Made by a program: the position numbers and the translations under genes. From the NCBI RefSeq assembly GCF_001591365.1, contig NZ_BCUT01000001.1:2356001-2420000 (forward strand): a stretch of 64,000 nucleotides of DNA, in the 5' to 3' direction. The notes under the pieces are model-generated. The model made no database searches. It saw nothing but the letters and a program-made list of their open reading frames with translations, and had not been told where the DNA came from. Positions 35,804 to 44,485 of the stretch are shown piece after piece; position 1 is the stretch's first letter, and every line of letters begins with the position of its first letter. The DNA is from Variovorax paradoxus NBRC 15149. GTDB taxonomy: Bacteria; Pseudomonadota; Gammaproteobacteria; Burkholderiales; Burkholderiaceae_C.

Positions 35804-36736
35804 GTGGGAACGAATTCATTTCTCAAAGTACTACCGGAGATGGTGACCTTTCTTCGGGTCGCCGAGCTGGGCAGCTTCTCTGCGGCCGCCGATCTGCTGG
35901 GCATGACGCCTTCGGCCGCGAGCCGGCAGGTGAAGCGCCTGGAAAAGGAGATCGGCGCGCAGCTGATCCAGCGCACGACGCGCCAGCTGCGGCTGACCGA
36001 GCCCGGCGTCGAGGCCCTCGCACGGTGCCGCGAATTGGTGCTTGCGGCCCAAGGCGCGATGGACGTCGCGCAACGGTTCTCGAAGAAGCCGAGCGGGCTG
36101 GTGCGCATCAGCGCGCCGAAGGCCTTCGCGCGGCGCGTGCTGCATCCCCATATCCTCGACTTCCTGCAGCGCCATCCCGAGGTCGACGTGCAGCTCATCG
36201 TGGAAGACCGCGACATCGATCCGATCCGCGAAGGCGTGGACCTGGTGGTGCGGCTGACGACGAAACCGCCCGAAGGGCTGGTGGCGCGGCAGTTGATGCC
36301 GGTCGCGCACATCCTGTGTGCCTCGCCGCGCTACCTGGCGCAAGGCGCCGCCATCGCGCACCCTCGCGATCTCCTCGCGCACAGCTGCCTCTCGCTCGGC
36401 GAGCACGAGCGGGACAACCATTGGTGCTTCAGGAAGGGCGATGAAGACGAAGCCGAGGTGGTGGTGCGGGGCCGCTACGTCTCCAACCACAGCGAGGTGC
36501 GGCTCGAAGCCGCACTGGCGGGGCTGGGCGTGGCGTGCGTGCCGGCCTTCATGGCGCAGCAGGCGCTGAAAGACGGAAGCGTGATGCGGGTGCTGGCCGA
36601 CTGGGAGTTCCAGGGCAACTACCACGGGCACGCCTATATCCTCTATCCGCCCAGCCGCTTCACCGTGCCCAAGTGCCGGGTGCTGATCGACCATCTGCTG
36701 GACGCGCTCGCCACGCAGCGCGGCCGGCGGAAATAG
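35804..36736 (+). CDS. LysR-family transcriptional regulator
   Basis: 310 residues. N-terminal winged helix-turn-helix: EMVTFLRVAELGSFSAAADLLGMTPSAASRQVKRLEKEIG, then an effector-binding domain with GLVRISAPKAFARRVLHPHI and GLGVACVPAFMAQQALKDG. I prefer the GTG at 35804: the ATG at 35840 would have its only GGAG directly abutting the start codon, and LysR proteins usually have several residues before the first helix. It is divergent from the DMT exporter gene and most likely controls it. Confidence 0.9.
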   Translation: MGTNSFLKVLPEMVTFLRVAELGSFSAAADLLGMTPSAASRQVKRLEKEIGAQLIQRTTRQLRLTEPGVEALARCRELVLAAQGAMDVAQRFSKKPSGLVRISAPKAFARRVLHPHILDFLQRHPEVDVQLIVEDRDIDPIREGVDLVVRLTTKPPEGLVARQLMPVAHILCASPRYLAQGAAIAHPRDLLAHSCLSLGEHERDNHWCFRKGDEDEAEVVVRGRYVSNHSEVRLEAALAGLGVACVPAFMAQQALKDGSVMRVLADWEFQGNYHGHAYILYPPSRFTVPKCRVLIDHLLDALATQRGRRK

Positions 36737-36737
36737 C

Positions 36738-37472
36738 TCAGTGCTTCTTCAGCAGGACCCGCACCGCCTCGGGCAGCGAATTGACCTGCGGCATGAAGTG
36801 GTCGAGCACGGCGCCCAGGGCCACGGCGCAGACGACGGCTCCCAGCAGCGGCTTCCACGTCAGCCGCACGGCCGCCATCAGCCAGCCTTCGCGCGCCACC
36901 CGCACCGCGGCGCGCGCCGAGACGTAAGAGAACGCCACCTCGACGGCAACGGCCAGCAGCGCGTCCCAGCTGAAGTAGAGCAGCACCAGCGAGCCGGCGC
37001 CCAGCACCATGGCCACGCAGATCAGGAAGACGGCGACCACCGGCACCACGATGACGGCGCCCTCGTCCGCGGCGCCCGCCACCTCGAGCGCGCCGCTGGC
37101 CGCATCGGACAGCGCGCTGCCTCCGGTGCCGCCGGCCGGGCTGCCGGCCGCATCGAACGCCAGATCGCCCGCATCGACGACATCACCGGCATCGACGTTG
37201 AAGCCGGCCCGGTTCTCGACCAGCCGCCGGGCCCACCAGCGCAGCACCCCCAGGTAGCCCAGATACCCCACGCCCAGCGTGAGCAGGTAGCGCAGTGCCA
37301 GCGACTGCACGTCCAGCACATGCATCTGCAGCGCCGACACGCCCCACATCAGCAGCAGCGTGAAGCTGCCGATCAGGATGCCGTGCGTGCGCAGGCTGTA
37401 GTTGCGGTGCAGCTCGCGCTCGAGCTGCGTCTCCCACAGGCGCACCGAGCGCCAGTTGGAGAGAACCTTCAT
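36738..37472 (-). CDS. unknown multi-pass membrane protein
   Basis: 244 residues with hydrophobic segments near 31-50, 58-80, 135-165 and 195-220, and a low-complexity Asp/Ala/Gly stretch ([18 protein letters not shown]) in a loop. It starts with ATGA overlap on the alr stop, so the two are translationally coupled. Related proteins follow alr or similar genes in Comamonadaceae; no function is known to me. Its stop lies 2 bp from the convergent LysR stop. Confidence 0.7.
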   Translation of the reverse strand: MKVLSNWRSVRLWETQLERELHRNYSLRTHGILIGSFTLLLMWGVSALQMHVLDVQSLALRYLLTLGVGYLGYLGVLRWWARRLVENRAGFNVDAGDVVDAGDLAFDAAGSPAGGTGGSALSDAASGALEVAGAADEGAVIVVPVVAVFLICVAMVLGAGSLVLLYFSWDALLAVAVEVAFSYVSARAAVRVAREGWLMAAVRLTWKPLLGAVVCAVALGAVLDHFMPQVNSLPEAVRVLLKKH

Positions 37473-38569
37473 TCGCCGTCGGCCGGCGCGAAGGGCACGC
37501 GCGGCGCCACCGCGCACATGAGCTCGTAGCCGACGGTGCCGGCGGCCTGCGCGACCTCGTCGATGGGGAGCACCGCGCCGCTCACGGCCGAGCGGCCCCA
37601 GAGCGTGACCTCGGTGCCGAACTTGGCCTCGGGCACGGGCGTGAGGTCGACCGTGATCATGTCCATGCTCACGCGGCCCACCATGCGGGTGCGAACGCCG
37701 TTCACCAGCACCGGCGTGCCGGTGTTGCAGTGGCGCGGATAGCCGTCGGCATAGCCGACCGCGGCCACGCCGATGGTGAGCGGCCCCTCGGCCGTGAAGT
37801 TGGAGCCGTAGCCGATGGTGTCGCCCGCCTTCAGTGTCTGGATCCCGATCAGTTTGGTCGAGAGCGTCATGGTGGGCTGCAGCTGCCAGTGCGCCGCGTC
37901 GTGCTCGGGAAAGTCGGGCGCGCTGCCGTACAGCACGATGCCGGGGCGCACCCAGTCGCCGCGGGTCTGGCGGGCATGGCGCAGAGTGGCGGCGCTGTTG
38001 GCGATGGAGCGTTCGCCCAGCAGGTCGTGGGTGGCGCGCTCGAACACTTCGAGCTGGTGCGCGATGCCGCGTGCGCCGTCGGCGTCGCTGAAATGCGTCA
38101 TCAGCGAGATCTCGTCGACCTGGGGCAGCGCGTTCAGCCGGGTCCAGGCCGAGCCGAAGCGCTCGGGGGCGAAGCCCAGGCGGTTCATGCCGGAATTCAT
38201 CTTGAGGAACACGCGCTGCGGCTTGAGCGTCTTGTGGGCCGCGAGCATGTCGATCTGCTCGTCGCAGTGCACCGTGTGCCACAGGTCGAGCCGCGAGCAC
38301 AGCTCCAGGTCGCGCGCGTCGAACACGCCTTCGAGCAGCAGCACCGGGCCGCGCCAGCCAAGGGCGCGCACGCGCTCGGCCTCGGCCAGGTCGAGCAGCG
38401 CAAAGCCGTCGGCGCCGCGCAGGCCCTCATAGACCCGCTCGATGCCGTGGCCATAGGCATTGGCCTTGACCACGGCCCAGACGCGGGCATCGACCGCGGC
38501 ACGCCGTGCCCGGTCGAGGTTGTGGCGAAGCGCGGCGGTGTGGACAGTGGCGAGAATGGGGCGCGGCAT
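37469..38569 (-). CDS. alr: alanine racemase
   Basis: 366-residue PLP enzyme making D-alanine for peptidoglycan. PLP Lys35 lies in [10 protein letters not shown]; the second catalytic residue, tyrosine, is in [23 protein letters not shown] is the conserved substrate-side region. I start at [10 protein letters not shown] (38569), where conserved sequence begins, rather than the upstream ATG 43 codons earlier. Divergent from lplT over a 172-bp region; followed by a coupled membrane-protein gene. Confidence 0.95.
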   Translation of the reverse strand: MPRPILATVHTAALRHNLDRARRAAVDARVWAVVKANAYGHGIERVYEGLRGADGFALLDLAEAERVRALGWRGPVLLLEGVFDARDLELCSRLDLWHTVHCDEQIDMLAAHKTLKPQRVFLKMNSGMNRLGFAPERFGSAWTRLNALPQVDEISLMTHFSDADGARGIAHQLEVFERATHDLLGERSIANSAATLRHARQTRGDWVRPGIVLYGSAPDFPEHDAAHWQLQPTMTLSTKLIGIQTLKAGDTIGYGSNFTAEGPLTIGVAAVGYADGYPRHCNTGTPVLVNGVRTRMVGRVSMDMITVDLTPVPEAKFGTEVTLWGRSAVSGAVLPIDEVAQAAGTVGYELMCAVAPRVPFAPADGE

Positions 38570-38665
38570 GATGGGCGTCGAATGGTGGACGGATGGGGTT
38601 TTAGCATCTTCCCGGACCAGGCTGTCCAGGATGTGAACGCTGATTTCGCCGTCGTACCCCCATGC

Positions 38666-38671
38666 TATAAC
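38666..38671 (+). promoter_or_regulatory. possible -10 element for lplT
   Basis: TATAAC (five of six consensus bases) in an otherwise GC-rich alr-lplT divergent region, about 70 bp before the lplT ATG. The -35 candidate (around 38644) matches poorly, so this is only a suggestion. Confidence 0.3.
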
Positions 38672-38741
38672 CGCCCATTCGCCCAAAAGTCGCGACACTT
38701 TTTCACTACAGCCAGCACATTCCTGGCCAGCCAGCCCATCG

Positions 38742-40046
38742 ATGAAGCGCGGTTTCTACACGATCATGTCGGCCCAGTTCTTTTCGTCGCTGGCCGACAA
38801 CGCGATCTTTGTCGTGGCGGTCGAGCTCATGCGAAGCACGGGAGCGGCCGAATGGCAGCGCGCGGCGCTGGTGCCGATCTTTGCCGTCTTCTACGTGGTG
38901 CTGGCGCCGCTGGTGGGCGCCTTTGCCGACGCCTTGCCCAAGGGGCGGGTGATGTTCATCAGCAACGCGATCAAGGTGGTCGGCTGCCTGATGATGCTGT
39001 TCGGCTCGCATCCGCTGCTGTCGTATTCGATCGTGGGGCTGGGCGCCGCGGCCTATTCGCCGGCCAAGTACGGCATCCTGACCGAGCTCCTGCCCGCTTC
39101 GCAGCTGGTCAAGGCCAACGGCTGGATCGAAGGGCTCACCATCGCCTCGATCCTGCTGGGCATCGTGCTCGGCGGCTCGCTGGTGGGGCATGCGGTTTCC
39201 AGCCGGCTGCTGTCCTTCGACATGCCGCTGATCGACACGGGGGTCGATTCGCCGGCCGAGGCGGCCATCTCGGTGCTGATCTTCGTCTACATGCTGGCGG
39301 CCTGGTTCAACACGCGCATTCCGCACACCGGCGTCGAGATGCGGCCGCTGCGCGCCAATCCGGCGCACGGCCTGGCGCGCAACATGTTCTCGCTGCTGCC
39401 CGACTTCTGGCACTGCAACGCACGCCTGTGGCGCGACAAGCTGGGCCAGATCTCGCTGGCCACCACCACGCTGTTCTGGGGCGCGGGCGCCAATCTCAAG
39501 TACATCGTGCTGGCCTGGGCCGCGCTCGCGCTCGACTACAACACCACGCAGGCCACCGCGCTCACCGGCGTGGTCACCATCGGCATGGCGGTGGGCGCCA
39601 TCGTGGCGTCGATGCGCATGCGGCTGGACATGGCCACGCGCGTGATTCCCATGGGCATTGCCATGGGGCTGCTGGTCATCAGCATGAACCTGATCGGCAA
39701 CGTCTGGATCGCGGTGCCCTTTCTGATCCTGCTGGGCGGGCTGGGCGGCTTCCTGGTGGTGCCGATGAACGCGCTGCTGCAGCACCGCGGCCACAACCTC
39801 ATGGGCGCGGGCCGCTCGATTGCCGTGCAGAACTTCAACGAGCAGGCCTGCATCCTGCTGCTCGGCGGCTTCTACAGCGCCTGCACCGGCCTGGGCCTGT
39901 CGGCCTTTGCGGCCATCGGCGCCTTCGGCGGCGTGGTGGCGGGCTGCATGTGGCTGATCCAGCGCTGGCATCATCACAACCTGCGCAAGTACCCCGAAGA
40001 AGTCGAGCACCTGCTCGCCATCGCCCGCAGCGACAAGCATCATTGA
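38742..40046 (+). CDS. lplT: lysophospholipid transporter LplT
   Basis: 434-residue MFS protein with about twelve transmembrane helices. [36 protein letters not shown] and [14 protein letters not shown] identify LplT, which flips lysophospholipids inward for re-acylation. In enterobacteria it is next to or fused with the acyltransferase Aas; no aas is adjacent here. It starts in a divergent region with alr and is followed by copy C of the intergenic repeat. Confidence 0.92.
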   Translation: MKRGFYTIMSAQFFSSLADNAIFVVAVELMRSTGAAEWQRAALVPIFAVFYVVLAPLVGAFADALPKGRVMFISNAIKVVGCLMMLFGSHPLLSYSIVGLGAAAYSPAKYGILTELLPASQLVKANGWIEGLTIASILLGIVLGGSLVGHAVSSRLLSFDMPLIDTGVDSPAEAAISVLIFVYMLAAWFNTRIPHTGVEMRPLRANPAHGLARNMFSLLPDFWHCNARLWRDKLGQISLATTTLFWGAGANLKYIVLAWAALALDYNTTQATALTGVVTIGMAVGAIVASMRMRLDMATRVIPMGIAMGLLVISMNLIGNVWIAVPFLILLGGLGGFLVVPMNALLQHRGHNLMGAGRSIAVQNFNEQACILLLGGFYSACTGLGLSAFAAIGAFGGVVAGCMWLIQRWHHHNLRKYPEEVEHLLAIARSDKHH

Positions 40047-40047
40047 C

Positions 40048-40143
40048 CTCCCCCAGGCTGCGCGCACTTCGTGTCGCTTCGCCCACCCCCTCCCCGGGGG
40101 CAACACCGGTGGCCCGGCGAAGCCGGATCCACGGTGTTCCACG
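40048..40143 (+). repeat. dispersed intergenic repeat, copy C
   Basis: Third copy of the ~95-bp element, same orientation as copy A: CTCCCCCAGGCTGCGCGC, ACTTCGTGTCGCTTC, a CCCC/GGGG inverted repeat, then CCGGCGAAGCCGG and CACGGTGTTCC. It fills the space between lplT and the next DMT gene and forms that gene's leader. Confidence 0.9.
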
Positions 40144-40161
40144 AAAAAAACTCCTGCCCTC

Positions 40162-41052
40162 ATGCCAGCTCTCGCACTGATCTTCAACGCTTTTGTGTGG
40201 GGCGTTTCGTGGTTCCCCTTTCGGCACATCGAAAGCCACGGGCTGCATCCCGTCTGGACCACCTGCATCATCTACGTGGCGATCTCGCTGGCGATGGGCT
40301 TCTTTCGCCGGCACGCCTGGCGCGGCTTCGCGGCGTATCCGATGCTGGTGCTGCTGGGCCTGGCAGCGGGCTTCACCAACCTGGGCTTCAACTGGGCGGT
40401 GACGCAGGGCGACGTGGTGCGGGTGGTGCTGCTGTTCTACCTGATGCCGCTGTGGAGCGTGCTGCTGGGCTGGGCCGTGCTGGGCGAGCGGCCCACCGGC
40501 GGCGCGCTCGCGCGCGTGGCGCTGGCGCTGACCGGCGTGGCCGTGGTGCTCAAGACACCCGGCGTCGAGTGGCCGGTGCCGTCGAGCCTGCCCGACTGGC
40601 TGGGCCTGGCGGCCGGCTTCAGCTTTGCCGTGACCAACATCGTGCTGCGCCACCTGCGCGATGCGCCCGGCGAATCGCGCGCGCTGGCCATGTTCTGCGG
40701 ATGCGCGGCGGTGGCGGGGATTGCCGCGGCGGCCGGCACGCTGCTCGGCGACTTCGGCTCGCCGCTTGCCGCGGAGCCGGGCTGGATCGGATGGGCGGCC
40801 TTGCTGGGCACCGGCTTCGTGCTGGCCAACATCTGCCTGCAGTACGGCGCGGCCCGGCTGGCGGCCAGCGCCACGGCGGTGATCATGCTGTCGGAGGTGC
40901 TTTTTGCCAGCGTCTCCTCCGTGGCGCTGGGTGCGGCCCAGATGGACCCGCGCATCCTGGCGGGCGGCGCGCTGATCGTGCTGGCGGCCGTGTGGTCGGC
41001 GTTTGCGCGAACGCCGGCGCAGGGCGATGATCGGCTTTCATCCCCCACCTGA
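40162..41052 (+). CDS. EamA/DMT-family transporter
   Basis: 296 residues, about ten transmembrane helices, two EamA halves (FNAFVWGVSWFPFRHIES; ASATAVIMLSEVLFASVSSVALGA). Inner-membrane exporter of unknown small molecules. Starts 18 bp after repeat copy C. The glutathione peroxidase gene follows after 13 bp, so both may be one transcript. Confidence 0.88.
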   Translation: MPALALIFNAFVWGVSWFPFRHIESHGLHPVWTTCIIYVAISLAMGFFRRHAWRGFAAYPMLVLLGLAAGFTNLGFNWAVTQGDVVRVVLLFYLMPLWSVLLGWAVLGERPTGGALARVALALTGVAVVLKTPGVEWPVPSSLPDWLGLAAGFSFAVTNIVLRHLRDAPGESRALAMFCGCAAVAGIAAAAGTLLGDFGSPLAAEPGWIGWAALLGTGFVLANICLQYGAARLAASATAVIMLSEVLFASVSSVALGAAQMDPRILAGGALIVLAAVWSAFARTPAQGDDRLSSPT

Positions 41053-41065
41053 CCGAGGCAGCGCC

Positions 41066-41557
41066 ATGACCACCAGCATCTACGACTTCGAAGCCAACCG
41101 GATCGACGGCAAGAAGGTGAAGCTCTCGGACTTCCGCGGCAAGGTGCTGCTGATCGTCAACACGGCCAGCCAGTGCGGCTTCACGCCGCAGTTCGCCGGG
41201 CTCGAGCAGCTGCACGAGAAGTACGCGAGCCAGGGGCTGGTGGTGCTGGGCTTTCCGTCGAACCAGTTCGGCTCGCAGGACCCAGGCACCAACGAGGAAA
41301 TCGGCGCCTTCTGCACCACCAACTACGGCGTGAGTTTTCCGATGATGGAAAAGATCGACGTCAACGGCGGCAACGCCGCGCCGCTCTACCAGTGGCTCAC
41401 CAAGGAAAAGCCGGGCCTCCTGGGCAGCACGGCCATCAAGTGGAACTTCACCAAGTTCCTGGTCGGCCGCGACGGGCGGGTGCGCAAGCGCTACGCGCCG
41501 CTGGACACGCCCGCGTCAATCGCGCGCGAGATCGAGGCGGCGCTGGCGGCGGGCTGA
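41066..41557 (+). CDS. glutathione peroxidase (Cys type)
   Basis: 163-residue thioredoxin-fold peroxidase. Catalytic Cys37 in NTASQCGFTPQ, Gln67 in FPSNQFGSQ and Trp126 in KWNFTKFLV form the family tetrad; cysteine, not selenocysteine, is at the active site. Such bacterial enzymes often use thioredoxin rather than glutathione to reduce peroxides. The start at MTTSIYDFEA is preferred over an ATG 21 codons upstream that overlaps the transporter gene. Confidence 0.93.
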   Translation: MTTSIYDFEANRIDGKKVKLSDFRGKVLLIVNTASQCGFTPQFAGLEQLHEKYASQGLVVLGFPSNQFGSQDPGTNEEIGAFCTTNYGVSFPMMEKIDVNGGNAAPLYQWLTKEKPGLLGSTAIKWNFTKFLVGRDGRVRKRYAPLDTPASIAREIEAALAAG

Positions 41558-41569
41558 ATCGAGGCCCGC

Positions 41570-42004
41570 TCAGAACCTGAAATCGACAGTCTTCGAGCCG
41601 CTGCCCACTGTCACCGCCTGGCTCTTGGCACTGCCGGCCATGGCGGCGTCGATGGTGTAGCGGCCCGCGGGCAGGTCGACCAGGCAGACCGGCCCGCTCG
41701 CGCGCAAGGCCAGCGAGGGCGCGCCGTCGGCGCCCCTGATGTCGACCTGCACATCCGCCAGGTAGGCGCCGTCGGAGCGCGCGAAAAGCAGGGCCAGCGG
41801 ATGGTCCTTCATGGCGGCGCGCATGGCGGTCGATTCATCCGAGCCGATGCCGCCGCAGACATAGCGCACCGCGCCCTCGCCCTTCCATTGCGGCATGGCC
41901 GACTGGGCCTGCGCGCCAACGGCGCCGGCCGCGCATGCCAGCGCCAGCAGCGCGCGCCGCAAGTGCTTCTTCGGAACGGTGGAAGCTGCTTGAACAGAAG
42001 ACAT
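41570..42004 (-). CDS. small exported protein, carboxypeptidase-regulatory-like
   Basis: 144 residues. Signal peptide about residues 12-34 (KKHLRRALLALACAAGAVGAQAQ). The mature domain has YVCGGIGSDESTAMRAAMKDHPLALLFA then a short beta-rich part (GPVCLVDLPAGRYTIDAAMAG) like the prealbumin/carboxypeptidase-regulatory fold. Two cysteines may form a disulphide. Function unknown; periplasmic location inferred. Lies downstream of glcF on the same strand with a 89-bp gap. Confidence 0.75.
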   Translation of the reverse strand: MSSVQAASTVPKKHLRRALLALACAAGAVGAQAQSAMPQWKGEGAVRYVCGGIGSDESTAMRAAMKDHPLALLFARSDGAYLADVQVDIRGADGAPSLALRASGPVCLVDLPAGRYTIDAAMAGSAKSQAVTVGSGSKTVDFRF

Positions 42005-42093
42005 GAGGCTTGCTCCTAGGAAAAACGGTGCCGCCATGATGCGGCGCAAAAGCCCGGCGCGCGAGTCGGACCAGGGCGCTCTTCGGTGTGCGA

Positions 42094-43326
42094 TCAGGCC
42101 GCTGCCAGCGCCGCGTCCAGCAGCTCCACCCAGTGCCGCACGGGCGTCTGCTGGCTGCCGCTTTGCAGGTGCGTGATGCAGCCGATGTTGGCCGAGGCGA
42201 TGACGCTCGGCTGCAGCTGCGCCAGGTGCCCGAGCTTGCGGTCGCGCAGCGGGTAGGCCAGCTCCGGCTGCAGCACCGAGTAGGTGCCGGCCGAGCCGCA
42301 GCACAGGTGCGATTCGTTCATGGCCACGCGCACGTCGAAGCCGAGTGCGCGCAGATGCGTTTCGACGCCGCCGCGCAGCTTCTGGCCGTGCTGCAGCGTG
42401 CAGGGCGGGTGGTAGGCGGCCACGCCCTGCGGCGCATGCACGCGGGCCTTCAGGACCGGCACCAGGTCGGGCAGCAGCTCGCTCAAATCGCGCGTCAGCT
42501 CGCTGATGCGCGCGGCCTTGGCGGCGTAGGCCGGGTCGTGCTGCAGGATGTGGCCGTACTCGCGCACCGTGACGCCGCAGCCCGAGGCGTTCATGACGAT
42601 GGCTTCGACCTCGTTGCGTTCGACCATCGGCCACCAGGCGTCGATGTTGGCGCGCATCTGGGCCTTGCCGCCCTCCTGGTCGTTGAGGTGGAACCTGACG
42701 GCGCCGCAGCAGCCGGCCTCGGGCGCGACCACGGCCTGGATGCCGGCCGCATCGAGCACGCGCGCGGTGGCGCTGTTGATGTTGGGCATCATCGACGGCT
42801 GCACGCAGCCCGCGAGCATCATCACCTTGCGCGCATGCGTGGCGGTGGGCCAGGCGCCGGCCTCCTGCCTGGCCGGCACCTTGGCCTTGAGCGAATCGGG
42901 CAGCAGGCCGCGCACCGACTGGCCGAGCTTCATCGCCGGGCCGAACAGCGGCGACGGCAGTCCTTCCTTCAACAGCCAGCGCGTGGCCGACTCCATGGCG
43001 GGGCGCGGCACCTTCTCGTCGACGATCTTGCGGCCGATATCGACCAGGTGGCCATACTGCACGCCGCTCGGGCAGGTGCTCTCGCAGTTGCGGCAGGTCA
43101 GGCAGCGGTCCAGGTGCAGCTGCGTGCTGCGCGTGGGGGCCTTGCCTTCGAGCACCTGCTTGATCAGGTAGATGCGTCCGCGCGGGCCGTCGAGCTCGTC
43201 GCCGAGCAGCTGGTAGGTGGGGCAAGTGGCGGTGCAGAAGCCGCAGTGCACGCACTTGCGCAGGATGGCTTCGGCCTCGCGGCCTTCGTCGGTGCCGCGG
43301 AATTCGGGGGCGAGTTCGGTTTGCAT
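42094..43326 (-). CDS. glcF: glycolate oxidase, iron-sulphur subunit
   Basis: 410 residues. Two [4Fe-4S] motifs: Cys25-x2-Cys28-x2-Cys31-x3-Cys35 and Cys75-x2-Cys78-x2-Cys81-x3-Cys85. Two CCG-type domains follow (APEAGCCGAVRFHL; ESHLCCGSAGTYSV). GlcF passes electrons from the GlcD/GlcE flavin subunits to the quinone pool during oxidation of glycolate to glyoxylate. Third gene of a glcDEF operon; starts 23 bp after glcE. Confidence 0.95.
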   Translation of the reverse strand: MQTELAPEFRGTDEGREAEAILRKCVHCGFCTATCPTYQLLGDELDGPRGRIYLIKQVLEGKAPTRSTQLHLDRCLTCRNCESTCPSGVQYGHLVDIGRKIVDEKVPRPAMESATRWLLKEGLPSPLFGPAMKLGQSVRGLLPDSLKAKVPARQEAGAWPTATHARKVMMLAGCVQPSMMPNINSATARVLDAAGIQAVVAPEAGCCGAVRFHLNDQEGGKAQMRANIDAWWPMVERNEVEAIVMNASGCGVTVREYGHILQHDPAYAAKAARISELTRDLSELLPDLVPVLKARVHAPQGVAAYHPPCTLQHGQKLRGGVETHLRALGFDVRVAMNESHLCCGSAGTYSVLQPELAYPLRDRKLGHLAQLQPSVIASANIGCITHLQSGSQQTPVRHWVELLDAALAAA

Positions 43327-43349
43327 CGCGGGTGTTCTTGGTTTTTTAT

Positions 43350-44456
43350 CTATGCGCCGGCGAGCAGCCGTGCGCGATCGAAGATGCGGTGCGGATCGAA
43401 TTCGTGCATCAGCGCCTGGTGGATGCGGGCTACGGGCGCGCTCAATGCGTCGAAGCGCGGCACGCGGCTGTCCGCGGCCTGGCCTGCAGGCATGCGGAAC
43501 AGCGTGGCGTGCCCGCCGGCCGCATGCGCAGCTTCGCGGATGCGCGCGGCCTGCGCGGGCGGCGCCTGGTACCAGCGCTGCCCGCCATGCCATTCGACCA
43601 GCGGCGCGGCGCCATCGCCATCCCATGCAAGCGCCGATGCGGTCTGCGGCACCGACAGCCGCCACAGTGCGTTCACGCCCGTGCCGAACCACGGCAGCTG
43701 CTGGTCGCGCAGCGCCTGCCAGTGCGCCGCGGCTTGCGCGTTGTCCCTGCGCTCGCCGCCGAGATGCGCGCAGGCGGCTTCCACCGCCGCGACCGCGCCG
43801 CGCAGGCGCAGCTGGAGGACGCCGGCGCCCGCCTGTTCGAACCAGCAGCTCGCATTGAGCGGCAGCGGCCGGCCGCCCCATTCGTTGAGCAGCCGCAGCG
43901 CATCGGCCTGGCTGCAGGCGAATTCCAGCGTGGCCTCGGCGGGCGCAACGGGCAGCACCTTGAGGCTCACCTCGGCAATCACGCCCAGCGTGCCGAGCGA
44001 GCCCGCGAGTACGCGCGAGACGTCGTAGCCTGCGACGTTCTTCATCACCTGCCCGCCGAAGCTCAGGATGTCGCCACGGCCGTTGACCAACGTGGCACCG
44101 AGCACGTAGTCGCGCACCGCGCCCACGCTGGCGCGCGCGGGGCCGCTCAAGCCGGCGGCGACCATGCCACCCACCGTGCTGTTGCTGGCGAAGTGTGGCG
44201 GCTCGAAGGGCAGGCACTGCCCCTCCTCGGCCAATGCGGCTTCGAGTTCGGCGAGCGGTGTGCCGGCGCGCACGGTGACGACGAGTTCACTCGGCTCGTA
44301 GCTCGTGATGCCTGCGAGCGCCGTGGTGTCGAGAACGTCGCCTTGCAACGCCTCGCCGTAGAAATCCTTGGTGCCGCCGCCGCGGATGCGAAGCGGCGTG
44401 GCATCGGCGGCCGCGGCGCGAATGCGTTCGGCGATCTGGCGGAGGGCGGGTTCCAT
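43350..44456 (-). CDS. glcE: glycolate oxidase, FAD-binding subunit
   Basis: 368-residue FAD-binding type 4 (VAO-fold) protein. PLRIRGGGTKDFYG and FASNSTVGGMVAAGLSGP are the FAD pyrophosphate-binding segments; GQVMKNVAGYDVSRVLAGSLGTLGVI is typical of GlcE. The C-terminal region is shorter than in GlcD. Forms a complex with GlcD and GlcF at the inner membrane. Gap to glcD is 29 bp. Confidence 0.94.
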   Translation of the reverse strand: MEPALRQIAERIRAAAADATPLRIRGGGTKDFYGEALQGDVLDTTALAGITSYEPSELVVTVRAGTPLAELEAALAEEGQCLPFEPPHFASNSTVGGMVAAGLSGPARASVGAVRDYVLGATLVNGRGDILSFGGQVMKNVAGYDVSRVLAGSLGTLGVIAEVSLKVLPVAPAEATLEFACSQADALRLLNEWGGRPLPLNASCWFEQAGAGVLQLRLRGAVAAVEAACAHLGGERRDNAQAAAHWQALRDQQLPWFGTGVNALWRLSVPQTASALAWDGDGAAPLVEWHGGQRWYQAPPAQAARIREAAHAAGGHATLFRMPAGQAADSRVPRFDALSAPVARIHQALMHEFDPHRIFDRARLLAGA

Positions 44457-44485
44457 GGTCTGTGCTGCTTTTCTTGTCGTGGTTC

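Noticed and set aside
40144..40150. A7 run in the leader of the second DMT gene as a slippage site
   Set aside because: It is non-coding and directly follows repeat copy C; no consequence for reading frame.
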